Assembly (NCBI RefSeq): GCF_024628865.1
Contig: NZ_CP102384.1
Span: forward strand, 1,809,001-1,873,000
Reading direction: 5' to 3'
DNA length: 64,000 nt
Origin: Sphingopyxis sp. DBS4
GTDB taxonomy: Bacteria > Pseudomonadota > Alphaproteobacteria > Sphingomonadales > Sphingomonadaceae
Of this stretch, positions 8,254 through 16,762 are shown piece by piece. The translations under genes were made by a program, and so were the position numbers. Positions within the stretch are counted from its first letter, which is position 1, and each line of letters begins with the position of its first letter. The notes beneath the pieces are model-generated. The model had not been told where the DNA came from and did not search any database. It worked only from the letters and a program-made list of their open reading frames with translations.

Positions 8254-9634
8254 CCGGAAAATCGGCATCCAGACGCTGCTGCTGCGAATATTCCTGCCGG
8301 TGGTCGCGCTCGCGGCGCTGCTGGGGGCGATTTTCGTCTACAACCGGATCAACGCCACGATCCTGCGCCAGTTCGACGACCGGCTGATCGCGACGAGCGC
8401 GCTGACCGGCGCGCTGATCGATCCGGCCGATCACGACTGGCTGATCGACGCAGCAAAGACCAGGCGCGACCCGGCGGCGATCGAGCATGACATCCGCTAC
8501 CGCCGCAATGTCGAGCCGATGCGCCGGATTCGCGAGCGGCTGGGGCTCACCTATATCTATACGCAGGTGACGAGCGGCCGGGCCGAAGTGCGCTACATCC
8601 TCGACGGCACCGAGGGTGAGGAGCATACGGCGATCGGATCGCCCGACACCCTGCCCGAAGAGACGATGGCCGGGCTCCGCGACGTGCAGCGTCGGCGGGA
8701 TATTTATGTCTCGCCGGTCGAATATCAGGAAAAATGGGGGCTGCTGAAAACCGCGGCGGCACCGGTCTATGGCGCCGACGGAGTGATCAGCGGCACGGCC
8801 GGCGCAGACGTCAATGTGTCGGTCATTCGCGTCGCGACCCAGAACGCCCTGTTCCTGAGCGCAATGATCGGCATCGCCTCGCTTCTCGCCTGCCTGCTGG
8901 TCACCTTGCAGATCGTGCGGCGCGTCGCGCGGCCGATCGAGCGGCTGACGCAGGAAGCGCTACGCATCGCCGCCGGCGATCATCGCCCACCCGCCGATGG
9001 GCACGCCCCGCGCGAGGCGCGCGATCTCACCGCTTCGCTCGCGGCACTGAGCGCCCACGCGACCGCCGATCTCGAAAGCGCCGCCACGCGCGCCGCGCGG
9101 CATCGGCTGGCGGCGAGCGAAGCATGGCTGTTCGGCGGCGAAGGCGGAGCGCCGGTCATGCCGGTGAACGGCCCGCACGACCGTGCGTCCGAAGCCCGCG
9201 CGCCGCGCACCGGCCCGGTCGATCCCGAACGGGAGCACGCGGCCATCCCGGCCGAGGTCATCGATCATATGACAGCGCTGGCCTCGATCGCGCCGTTCGA
9301 CAGACTGTCAGCCCGCGAGCTTCTGCTCGTCGCGCAGCACGTCCGCGCGCGATTGTCGCAGCCGGGCGCGCTGCTGATCGAGCGCGGCCAGCCCGCGCAG
9401 ATGCTGTACATCGTCATCGCAGGCTGGGGGATGGCGGGCGAATTGCGCGCTCCGTCGATCTTCGATGTTCCATCGCTGCTCTTTTCGCTTCCCGCCGCAC
9501 AGGATTACCGCGCGGGCGCCGAAGGGATGCAATCGCTTTGCCTCGCGCGCGCGCACCTGTTCACCATCGCACGCGAATGCCCGGAGTTCATCGTCGGCCT
9601 GCTCGACATGGAGGCGCTGCCGTCATGCGGATAA
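8243..9634 (+). CDS. Membrane sensor with HAMP and cyclic nucleotide-binding-like domain
   Basis: 463 aa. TM1 (11-33), a periplasmic CACHE-like sensor (about 35-190, including LGLTYIYTQV and VYGADGVISGTAG), TM2 (about 195-217), HAMP (218-265), a linker, then a cNMP-binding beta-roll (about 335-455). The phosphate-binding cassette is weak: FDVPSLL replaces the usual FGE-x-ALL, while an Arg remains in DYRAGAEG, so ligand binding is uncertain. Overlaps the transporter stop by 11 nt and the next gene start by 10 nt, implying translational coupling. It may sense a periplasmic signal and the product of the nearby cyclase-like protein. Confidence 0.78.
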   Translation: MRRNRKIGIQTLLLRIFLPVVALAALLGAIFVYNRINATILRQFDDRLIATSALTGALIDPADHDWLIDAAKTRRDPAAIEHDIRYRRNVEPMRRIRERLGLTYIYTQVTSGRAEVRYILDGTEGEEHTAIGSPDTLPEETMAGLRDVQRRRDIYVSPVEYQEKWGLLKTAAAPVYGADGVISGTAGADVNVSVIRVATQNALFLSAMIGIASLLACLLVTLQIVRRVARPIERLTQEALRIAAGDHRPPADGHAPREARDLTASLAALSAHATADLESAATRAARHRLAASEAWLFGGEGGAPVMPVNGPHDRASEARAPRTGPVDPEREHAAIPAEVIDHMTALASIAPFDRLSARELLLVAQHVRARLSQPGALLIERGQPAQMLYIVIAGWGMAGELRAPSIFDVPSLLFSLPAAQDYRAGAEGMQSLCLARAHLFTIARECPEFIVGLLDMEALPSCG

Positions 9635-10848
9635 GGTCGATCATCCTTGCCGCGGCGATCCCGCTGCTGCTGCTGCTTGCGGCAGTGAACGGCGCCCTCC
9701 TCTATTTTCAGACGAAGGCCGAGATGCGACGCGGCCTCGACGAGCGCGCGCTTGCGGTGGCGATTACCACCGCCGAATTCCTCTCGGCGATGGACGATCC
9801 GGCAGAATCGGTCGGCAGCGCACCGCGCCGTGCGGCGCTGGTGTCGGCAGCGCGGCACGTCGAAGGTCTCGAAGGCCTGTATCTGGTGGACGCCGCCGGC
9901 CGGGCCACCGCGCTCGTGACCGCGCATCGGCGGTGGACTCCATCCCTAGCCGCACCGCGCGGCGCGGCCGAGGTCGGTGCGATGACGAACGCCGACGGAA
10001 ACCGCCATGTCGTCGCGCGTGCGCGTGTCGCGGGCGGCGGCTTCGTGGCCGCTCGTATCGATGCCGAACCGCTGTTCGCGCGGCTGGACGATCTGTTGCG
10101 CTGGATCGTCGCCGGGGTCGCGGCGGCGGGAGTCCTCGGCCTGACCGCCGGCTGGCATGTCGCGCGACGAATCCAGCGCGAACTGGCGGTAAGCCGGCAG
10201 TTGATGACCGCGCTCGACACGGGAGGTCCTACGCCCGATACGAGCGCGCTGACCATTATCGAAGCCTCCGATCTCGCCGCTGCGCTCCGCCTGCTCGACG
10301 CCAATCGGCGCGCCACGCTTTCGGCAATCGACGCGCGGCGAACGCGCGAGGATCGCGACCGGACCGACATCGCGGCCTTTGCCACCTGGCGCGCTGCGGC
10401 CTTTCCATCGCTCGATACGACGGTTGCGGGCGGAGGGATCGCAGCCCGGCTATGCGGCGACGCGGCGCCCGGCTGCTTTTTCGCGCTCTGCACAAACGAG
10501 GATCGGGCTGCGCTGATCGTCGGCGAATGCAACGGCGACGACGCGCGCGAAGCATTGGCGCGCGCGGTCGCCGCGCGCGATTTTCTGAAACGGCATTGGC
10601 ATGAAGGGACTCCCGACGAAGCGCTGGCCGCCGTGCGCGAGGCTTTCGCCGCGCTGCGGCTTCATCATCTGGCGTGGAGCGAGCGCAATCCGCCGACCGC
10701 CCCCTGCCTGCTGGCGATCATCGATGAGGCAACTGCCGCGGAATCCTATGCCCGTATGGCCCCCGACGCGCCGCCCGCAACAACGGTCGAGCGGATCGAC
10801 GCTTTGCTCAAATTGGACGGCGTCCTCGCCGTCGTCAGTCCAGCCTGA
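9625..10848 (+). CDS. Membrane sensor with degenerate SpoIIE-like domain
   Basis: 407 aa starting at ATG 9625 inside the end of the previous gene. TM1 (5-24), periplasmic region (25-148), TM2 (about 150-172), HAMP-like linker, then a C-terminal region (about 255-400) whose order of segments resembles a SpoIIE phosphatase. CFFALCTNEDRAALIVGEC stands where the family has a GDV-G-G segment, and the metal Asp residues are missing. It is likely a catalytically dead paralogue that could bind, but not dephosphorylate, a STAS protein. Third gene of the transporter operon, ending against the convergent STAS gene. The assignment rests on weak similarity and position. Confidence 0.65.
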   Translation: MRIRSIILAAAIPLLLLLAAVNGALLYFQTKAEMRRGLDERALAVAITTAEFLSAMDDPAESVGSAPRRAALVSAARHVEGLEGLYLVDAAGRATALVTAHRRWTPSLAAPRGAAEVGAMTNADGNRHVVARARVAGGGFVAARIDAEPLFARLDDLLRWIVAGVAAAGVLGLTAGWHVARRIQRELAVSRQLMTALDTGGPTPDTSALTIIEASDLAAALRLLDANRRATLSAIDARRTREDRDRTDIAAFATWRAAAFPSLDTTVAGGGIAARLCGDAAPGCFFALCTNEDRAALIVGECNGDDAREALARAVAARDFLKRHWHEGTPDEALAAVREAFAALRLHHLAWSERNPPTAPCLLAIIDEATAAESYARMAPDAPPATTVERIDALLKLDGVLAVVSPA

Positions 10849-11181
10849 TCAACGGAGCGCGGCAAGCCCCGCATCGACATCGGCCTCGATGGCAAAGATC
10901 GGCGTGAAACCGCTGATGTCGAAAACCTCGTGAACCGCCGGCGACAGGCCGGTCAGCACCAGCCGGTGGCCGCCCGCCTTCGCCGCTTTCATGCCCTTCA
11001 AAAAGACGCGCAGCCCGGCCGAACTGACATAGGCGACCCCGGCCAGATCCATGATCGTCGCCGCATGCTGCTGAACGCGATCGGGCAGCACCGCCTCGAG
11101 TTCCGGCGCGCTGTTGCTGTCGATTCGGCCCGATGCCGCGACGAGCCAGGCACCGTCGAGTTGCTGTTCGCTGATATCCAT
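10849..11181 (-). CDS. STAS-domain anti-anti-sigma factor (RsbV/SpoIIAA-like)
   Basis: 110 aa single STAS domain. The conserved phosphorylation segment reads YVSSAGLRV (about 51-59), with Ser residues in place. RsbV-like proteins are phosphorylated by an RsbW kinase and dephosphorylated by an RsbU phosphatase; both partners are encoded within 6 kb (11308-11736 and 4103-5725). The stop codon directly abuts the stop of the convergent sensor gene. Divergent from the RsbW-like gene, with about 125 bp between them for promoters. Confidence 0.9.
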   Translation of the reverse strand: MDISEQQLDGAWLVAASGRIDSNSAPELEAVLPDRVQQHAATIMDLAGVAYVSSAGLRVFLKGMKAAKAGGHRLVLTGLSPAVHEVFDISGFTPIFAIEADVDAGLAALR

Positions 11182-11307
11182 CGTTCCGTCCCATTGCCCT
11201 GCGGCGCGCGCCGCCGCGCACCCTTATGTAGCGATTGTGAAATTTTTCCACTCGATTAAGCTGACGTCCCGCGGGCGCAAGCCCCGCATTCTGGAACGAT
11301 CGGCATC

Positions 11308-11736
11308 GTGGCGACCGAATTCAACTGCACCTTGTCCGATGGCAATGCCGGCTTGCAGGCGATGATGGACGGCGCGGAGGCCTTTCTCGCGGACAATGCC
11401 ATTCCCGATCGGACCGCCGCCCGGGTCCTGATCGCGCTGGACGAGATCGTCAGCAATATCTTCGCCCATGGCGTCCGCGAGGGCGAGCCGACCGTCGCGG
11501 TCGGCCTGCGCATCGCGGAGGGGCGGATCGCGGGCGAGATCGTCGACGACGGCATCGCCTTCGATCCGCTCGCCGCCCCGCCGCCCGACACCGGGCTGTC
11601 GCTCGAAGATCGGCCGATCGGCGGGCTCGGCCTTCATATCGTCCGCGAAACGATGGACGAAATCCGCTATGATCGCGATCACGGACAGAACCGTCTACGA
11701 TTCCATAAGATGTTCGCGCTAAAGGATTCGGACTAG
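11308..11736 (+). CDS. Anti-sigma regulatory factor, RsbW-like serine kinase ATPase
   Basis: 142 aa HATPase_c_2 protein from a GTG start. N-box ALDEIVSNIFAHG (about 46-58), G1-type DDGIAFDP (about 78-85) and G2-type GGLGLHIV (about 107-114) are intact, so ATP binding is likely. It is the expected switch kinase for the divergent STAS protein. Its final target could be a sigma factor or an enzyme; no sigma factor gene lies in the window, so the output is unknown. Followed 47 bp later by the SET-domain gene. Confidence 0.88.
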   Translation: MATEFNCTLSDGNAGLQAMMDGAEAFLADNAIPDRTAARVLIALDEIVSNIFAHGVREGEPTVAVGLRIAEGRIAGEIVDDGIAFDPLAAPPPDTGLSLEDRPIGGLGLHIVRETMDEIRYDRDHGQNRLRFHKMFALKDSD

Positions 11737-11783
11737 GGACCGCGGCGCCGCCTGTGGGGGCACGGCGCCAAGGGGGAAGCTGC

Positions 11784-12260
11784 ATGTTCACATCGTCGCG
11801 CAAATTCGTGCCCGATCCGGCGGCGCCCGCGCCTTTGCTCGCGGTCTGCCGCGACGCGGCGCTGGGACTTTGCGTCCGGGCGCTCGGCGCCTGCGCACCG
11901 GGAAGCGTCATCGAACGCTTCGAGGGCGACATCGGCCCGCGCGTTTCGCAGCACAGCCTGCAGGTGCGACCGGGGTCGCACATCGCGGGGACGCGGCATA
12001 TCGGCTATCTGTCGCACGCCTGCGACCCCAACTGCCGCCTCGACATGGCGCGCTTCGAGCTGGTGGCGCTGCGCATGATCGCGGCGGGCGAACTGTTGTC
12101 GATCGACTATGCGGCGACCGAGGACCGGCTCTATGCGCAATTCGCCTGCGCCTGCGGCGCGCCCGATTGCCGGCGCTGGATCACCGGGCGTGACGAGCCG
12201 ATCAGTGCGGCGGGCGTTCGCTATCTGGCGGGACTGCGCGGCGCCGTCGCTCCCGTCTGA
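11784..12260 (+). CDS. SET domain protein (putative protein lysine methyltransferase)
   Basis: 158 aa. Compact SET domain: GYLSHACDPNC (the NHxCxPN motif variant), LLSIDYA (the catalytic Tyr segment) and a post-SET Cys cluster, FACACGAPDCRRW (about 130-142), for zinc. AGGGGGAAG a few bases before ATG 11784 fixes the start. It is followed at 12 bp by a PLP-dependent decarboxylase and probably co-transcribed. The substrate is unknown; a protein Lys or a small amine is possible. Its small size suggests little beyond the catalytic core. Confidence 0.85.
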   Translation: MFTSSRKFVPDPAAPAPLLAVCRDAALGLCVRALGACAPGSVIERFEGDIGPRVSQHSLQVRPGSHIAGTRHIGYLSHACDPNCRLDMARFELVALRMIAAGELLSIDYAATEDRLYAQFACACGAPDCRRWITGRDEPISAAGVRYLAGLRGAVAPV

Positions 12261-12272
12261 CGAGGTCAAGCG

Positions 12273-13478
12273 ATGACGGCCCCTTGGTGGCAACGCGACG
12301 ACCTTCGCCATGATGCCGACCGGCTGATCTTCGCCGGCCGCGACGTCGCGACGCTCGCCGCGGCCGCGGAAGGCCCGCTCTATCTCTATTCCGCCGCGCG
12401 TATCCGCTCCAATCTGGCGCGCCTGCACGCCGCGCTCGCCGAAACCGGCCGCCCGCACCGCCTCTATTATGCAATGAAGGCCAACCGCCACCCGCCCCTC
12501 CTCGCAATGCTGGCCGCAACCGGCGCGTGCGGCATCGATATCTGTTCGCCACGCGAACTGGAGCGCGCGCTGGCCTGCGGCTTCACCGCCGACCGGATCA
12601 GCTTCACCGGCACCGGCGTCGCACGCCGCGATCTCGATACGCTCCTCGCCCACGACGACCTCGTCATCAATTGCGATTCGATCGGCATGATTCGCCGGAT
12701 CGGCGAACGCGAGCCCGGCCGCGCGATCGGCCTTCGCGTCAATCCGGCGCGCGGAGTCGGCTATGGCGACAGCGAGCGCCTGACCTATGCCGGGGCGCGG
12801 ACGACCAAGTTCGGGATCTACCGCGAACAATGGGCGGAGGCGCTGGCCGCCGCGCGAGCGCACGATCTTCGCGTCACCAGCCTGCATTTCCATGTCGGCT
12901 GCGGCTATCTCGACGAACAGCTCGCCGAGTGGGAAGCGGCGCTGGAAGCGGGCCTCGCTTTCCTCGCCGACCTCCCCGACGTGCGCGTCGTCAATATCGG
13001 CGGCGGCCTGGGCGTGCCGCACCGCGCATCGGACAAGCCGCTCGATCTTGCGAAATGGGCGGCGCTGCTGCGGCGCCATTTCGCCGGTCGCGCGGTCGAG
13101 ATCGCGGTCGAGCCCGGCGATTATCTGGTCAAGGACGCCGGAATGCTCCTGCTCGGCGTCACCAATGTCGAGCGCAAGCGGGACACGCTGTTCGTCAGCG
13201 TCGACGGCGGTTTCAACCTGCACCCCGAACCGGCCTTCTATGACCTCCCGTGCGAGCCCGTGGCCTGCGTTCCGCGCGCCTTAGACCCCGTGTCGTTCGA
13301 GCGCTGCACCGTGGCCGGCAACATCAACGAGGCGCTTGACCTCTGGGCCGAGGACGCGCTGCTACCCCCGCTCGAAGAGGGCGACGTCATCGCCCTGCTC
13401 AATGCCGGCGGCTATGGCGCCGCGATGAGTTCGGATCATTGTATGCGCGGCGTCTTTCGCGAAATTCTGCTCGACTGA
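12273..13478 (+). CDS. PLP-dependent decarboxylase, fold III (DAP/ornithine decarboxylase-like)
   Basis: 401 aa. An alanine-racemase-like barrel with the PLP Lys in YYAMKANRHP (about 67-76), SLHFHVGCG, NIGGGLGVPH and VEPGDYLV, then a C-terminal beta domain. The catalytic CESxD segment of diaminopimelate decarboxylase is replaced by TVAGNINEALDLW, so the substrate is probably not meso-DAP; ornithine, lysine or a modified amino acid are possible. Pairs with the SET gene 12 bp upstream. Start backed by GAGG at a 7 nt spacing. Confidence 0.85.
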   Translation: MTAPWWQRDDLRHDADRLIFAGRDVATLAAAAEGPLYLYSAARIRSNLARLHAALAETGRPHRLYYAMKANRHPPLLAMLAATGACGIDICSPRELERALACGFTADRISFTGTGVARRDLDTLLAHDDLVINCDSIGMIRRIGEREPGRAIGLRVNPARGVGYGDSERLTYAGARTTKFGIYREQWAEALAAARAHDLRVTSLHFHVGCGYLDEQLAEWEAALEAGLAFLADLPDVRVVNIGGGLGVPHRASDKPLDLAKWAALLRRHFAGRAVEIAVEPGDYLVKDAGMLLLGVTNVERKRDTLFVSVDGGFNLHPEPAFYDLPCEPVACVPRALDPVSFERCTVAGNINEALDLWAEDALLPPLEEGDVIALLNAGGYGAAMSSDHCMRGVFREILLD

Positions 13479-13485
13479 GAGAAGA

Positions 13486-14850
13486 TCAGAAATCGAACTG
13501 GGTGCGCAGGCCGAAGGCGTCGGCCGAATAGTCGCGGTCGCCCGTCACCGTACCGGTCGCGGCATTGTCGAACATCAGATGCCCGTAATTGGCCGTCAGG
13601 CGGACATAGGAAATCGGCGCCCATACCAGCGAGACGCCCAGCGTGCGCTGGCGCCCGCCGACGATCCCCGCGTCGTTGAGGTCGAGATGGTCGTAACGTG
13701 CGTTGATCTCGATCGCGCCGGGGCCACCCTCGGTGATCGGGCGCTTCGGCGACAGTCGGTCGAAGGCGCCGTCCTTGTAGCCGCGCGCATCGCCGCGTGT
13801 CAGGACATAGCCGACCTCGGCATAGCCGCCAAAGAAGGTCGGGTTTGCAAAGCCGGGACGGCTTGCCTTTTGCCAATAGGCTTCGCTCGCGACGTGGAAG
13901 GGCCCGTTGATCAGCGCAGCCTCCAATCCGAGCCCGCGTTCGCGCGACACGGCAAAGACGCCGGTATCGACGAGGCGGGCATCGGTCGTATGGACGAACG
14001 GACGCGGCGCATAACGCACCCCGTTCGGCCCGTCGTTGAGCTTGCGCCAATGCGCCGATCCGGCGAGGTGGAGCTGCGTGTCGCCGAATTTGGGCATCCA
14101 CACCGCGCGGCCGTCGAGGCTGAAGCTGTTGTTGGTATCGCTGAGCAGGTCGTTGGCATTGTCACCGAATATCCCGCCCTGAAGCAGCAAGGCCTTGCCC
14201 TTATACTGCCCCGACAGGCCGACGCGGCGCTTGAAATTGAACGCCTGGGTAAAGGCGGCGCGCTCGGTAAAGCTGTTGAACAGATCGCTCGTCAGTTCGT
14301 CGAGCGACCAGAAGGGCTTGATCTGACCCGCGGTCACCGAAAAGGGACCGGGGCCATAGGTCAGATAGACATCGGCCAGTTCGACGCCGCTGTTCGCGAT
14401 GTCGGCCTCGGCACGATAGGCGAACCCGCCCGGAATCTTGCCGTCGAACCCCAGATAGATGCGGCGGAACTCGGTGCCGACGCCGCCGCGCGCGCCGGTC
14501 ACGCCCGCCGGTGCATCGATGCTCGCGACATCGACCTGCATCCGCCCGCGCGGCTTGAAGCTCCAGCCATCGGCGGTCCTGATCTCGGGCGCCCCTTTCC
14601 AGACGATTTCGGTCGCGGGCCTCGCGGTCACCGCCGGCACGGCAGGCGCTGGTGTCGTCACGGGCGCGGGTGCCGGTTGCCCGGTCGCAGCGTCGAGCCG
14701 CGACTCGAGCGTCTGCACCTGCGCCTTCAGCGCTTCGATCTGCGCACGCAGGTCGGCGGCTTCCTCGGCGGTCATCGCCTGCGCATGCGCCGCCTGCGGC
14801 AGGATGAACATCGTCGTCGCCAGAAAAGAGGCGGTCAGAAGGTGGCGCAT
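13486..14850 (-). CDS. Phosphate-selective porin, OprO/OprP family
   Basis: 454 aa outer-membrane porin. Signal peptide (1-23, AAHAQA), a heptad coiled coil (about 25-55, EEAADLRAQIEALKAQVQTL), an Ala/Pro linker, then a beta-barrel ending in the outer-membrane Phe (FGLRTQFDF). Internal landmarks are FRRIYLGFDGK and AEADIANSG. A four-heptamer Pho box lies 47 bp upstream, which strongly supports phosphate-starvation control by PhoB and uptake of phosphate or polyphosphate. ATG 14850 starts the signal peptide. Confidence 0.9.
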   Translation of the reverse strand: MRHLLTASFLATTMFILPQAAHAQAMTAEEAADLRAQIEALKAQVQTLESRLDAATGQPAPAPVTTPAPAVPAVTARPATEIVWKGAPEIRTADGWSFKPRGRMQVDVASIDAPAGVTGARGGVGTEFRRIYLGFDGKIPGGFAYRAEADIANSGVELADVYLTYGPGPFSVTAGQIKPFWSLDELTSDLFNSFTERAAFTQAFNFKRRVGLSGQYKGKALLLQGGIFGDNANDLLSDTNNSFSLDGRAVWMPKFGDTQLHLAGSAHWRKLNDGPNGVRYAPRPFVHTTDARLVDTGVFAVSRERGLGLEAALINGPFHVASEAYWQKASRPGFANPTFFGGYAEVGYVLTRGDARGYKDGAFDRLSPKRPITEGGPGAIEINARYDHLDLNDAGIVGGRQRTLGVSLVWAPISYVRLTANYGHLMFDNAATGTVTGDRDYSADAFGLRTQFDF

Positions 14851-14896
14851 CGGGGAATTGCTCCGCTGTGATAGGTGACAATCTCGCGGCGCTCCT

Positions 14897-14936
14897 ATGA
14901 CCGCTGCATGACAGTTGCACGTCATTTCGATGACAT
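14897..14936 (-). promoter_or_regulatory. Tandem Pho box upstream of porin
   Basis: Read on the minus strand, four heptamers follow every 11 bp: ATGTCAT, ATGACGT, CTGTCAT and CGGTCAT, separated by CGAA, GCAA and GCAG. This is the spacing of PhoB direct repeats (7 bp with 4-bp AT-rich gaps). It ends 47 bp before the porin start, overlapping the expected -35 region. Confidence 0.8.
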
Positions 14937-15057
14937 TTCGGTTACCGAATAGCTTTTCATTCGCCCCTTGCCTGCCCGCGACGAACGGCTAAGGACGTGC
15001 CAGCTTTCTGGCCAGTTTTTGCGGGCAACCTTTCGGCGCCCCTTTCAGGAGATCATC

Positions 15058-15960
15058 ATGACGATCAAATTTGACGGACGTGTTGCCATCGTGACCGGCG
15101 CGGGCGGCGGGCTCGGCCGCGCCTATGCGCTCGAACTGGCGCGCCGCGGCGCGAAGGTCGTGGTCAACGACCTCGGCGGCGCGCGCGACGGCACCGGCCA
15201 TTCGGACGCCGCGCTCCAGGTCGTCGAGGAAATCCGCGCCGCGGGCGGCATCGCCATGTCGAACGGCGGCAGCGTCACCGAATATGACCATATGGCCGAA
15301 ATGGTCGCCAAGGCGAAGGCCGAGTGGGGCAGCGTCGACATTTTGATCAACAACGCCGGCATCCTGCGCGACAAGAGCTTCGCGAAGATGGAGCCCGCCG
15401 ACTTCGACCTCGTCGTCCAGGTCCACCTGCTCGGCAGCGCCAACGTCACCAAAGCAGCGTGGGACATCATGCGCGAGCAGGCCTATGGCCGCATCCTGAT
15501 GACCGCCTCGTCGACCGGCCTCTACGGCAATTTCGGCCAGGCCAATTACGGGGCGGCGAAGCTGGGCCTCGCCGGCCTCACCAAGACGCTCCATCTCGAA
15601 GGCGCGAAATACAACATCCGCTGCAACACGATCGCGCCGGTCGCGGGCACGCGCATGACCGAAGACATCTTCCCGCCCGAACTGTTCGAGAAGTTCACGC
15701 CGGAGAATGTCGTCCCCGCCGCGCTCTATCTGGTCAGCGAGGACGCGCCGACGAACATGATCGTCGGCGCCGGCGCCGGCGCCTTCCACGCCGCCTATGT
15801 CACCATGACCCCCGGCGTCGCGCTGCCCGAGGGCGAGCGTACCCCCGAAGGCGTCGCCGCCGCATGGGACAAGATCATCGACCGAAATGGCGAGACTGTT
15901 CCGCAATCGGGCGCCGAGCAGTCGATGGCGGTGATGAAGGCATTGCAAGCCCTGGGCTGA
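15058..15960 (+). CDS. SDR family NAD(P)-dependent oxidoreductase, MFE-type 3-hydroxyacyl-CoA dehydrogenase-like
   Basis: 300 aa. Rossmann motif [13 protein letters not shown] (about 12-24), [16 protein letters not shown] (about 96-102), active-site Ser in TASSTG and Tyr/Lys in NYGAAKLG. The NDLGG-RDG segment and the C-terminal extension are typical of the dehydrogenase part of peroxisomal-type multifunctional beta-oxidation enzymes, so a fatty or steroid acyl-CoA substrate is inferred. CAGGAG at the right distance fixes ATG 15058. Confidence 0.85.
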   Translation: MTIKFDGRVAIVTGAGGGLGRAYALELARRGAKVVVNDLGGARDGTGHSDAALQVVEEIRAAGGIAMSNGGSVTEYDHMAEMVAKAKAEWGSVDILINNAGILRDKSFAKMEPADFDLVVQVHLLGSANVTKAAWDIMREQAYGRILMTASSTGLYGNFGQANYGAAKLGLAGLTKTLHLEGAKYNIRCNTIAPVAGTRMTEDIFPPELFEKFTPENVVPAALYLVSEDAPTNMIVGAGAGAFHAAYVTMTPGVALPEGERTPEGVAAAWDKIIDRNGETVPQSGAEQSMAVMKALQALG

Positions 15961-15983
15961 GCCTGATACCCCATCCTTCCGAA

Positions 15984-16006
15984 GGGGGCGCCGGGGCGGC
16001 GCCCCC
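15984..16006 (+). terminator. GC-rich perfect hairpin after SDR gene
   Basis: GGGGGCGCC-GGGGC-GGCGCCCCC, a 9-bp perfect stem 24 bp after the SDR stop codon and just before the DUF4328 gene. There is no T tract, so it may act as an RNA stabiliser or weak terminator. Confidence 0.45.
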
Positions 16007-16024
16007 CGGAAGCGGGGGGACAAT

Positions 16025-16681
16025 ATGGCCGAAATGAGCCTTGCCGACGGCATCGATCTGCTTCAGCGGCGCGCGAAGATCGTCAAATTTCTGCTGGCCG
16101 GGGGATTCGTCGTGATTGCCGCGGTCCTCATGGGGCAGATCGCCGAGCTTCTGGGATATGTTTCGCTCGATGAAAGCGTCGAACTGACCGGAGCATCGGG
16201 GCTCTACGCCATCGTCGGGATGGCCGACGGCGTGCTCACGCTTGTCACGATCGTCTTTTTCTCCATGTGGATATATCGCGCGGCCGCCAATGTCGTCGCC
16301 GCCAACGTCGCTGGCTTCGCCTACACGCCCGGATGGGCGGTGGGCTGGTATTTCATTCCCTTCGCCAACCTGTTCAAACCCTTTTCGGCGATGCGCCAGA
16401 TCTGGAACGCGAGCCATGGCGAACAAGGCGAACGGCTGGATTACGCAGAGGGCCTGCTCGCATTATGGTGGGGTTGCTGGATAGTCTCCAACATCGCCTC
16501 CAACATATCCTTCCGCATGACCTTCAACCCGTCTTCGGCGGAATCCCTCCTCATGGGACAACAGGTGGGCCTCGTCGCATCGGCGGTCAGCCTGGTGCTC
16601 TACCCCGCCGCCTACCGGCTGGTGGACCGGATCACCGAAGCGCAGCGCGCGCAGCTCAACGCCGCCCATATTTTTGCGTGA
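16025..16681 (+). CDS. DUF4328 domain membrane protein
   Basis: 218 aa integral membrane protein with about five TM helices. The family hallmark TPGWAVGWYFIPFANLFKPF (about 100-119) is followed by a conserved AMRQIWNAS segment. Function unknown. It follows the SDR gene after a strong hairpin and may have its own promoter. Confidence 0.85.
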   Translation: MAEMSLADGIDLLQRRAKIVKFLLAGGFVVIAAVLMGQIAELLGYVSLDESVELTGASGLYAIVGMADGVLTLVTIVFFSMWIYRAAANVVAANVAGFAYTPGWAVGWYFIPFANLFKPFSAMRQIWNASHGEQGERLDYAEGLLALWWGCWIVSNIASNISFRMTFNPSSAESLLMGQQVGLVASAVSLVLYPAAYRLVDRITEAQRAQLNAAHIFA

Positions 16682-16762
16682 CATATCGTATTGCAACACT
16701 AATACAGTTTTGCTAAAAAGCCGCTTGGGGCAAGGGGATCGATCCAGAAAGGGACGACCCCG

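Noticed and set aside
6358..8268. 636-codon minus-strand frame opposite the transporter
   Set aside because: High-GC antisense shadow of the transporter gene, with no recognisable domain.
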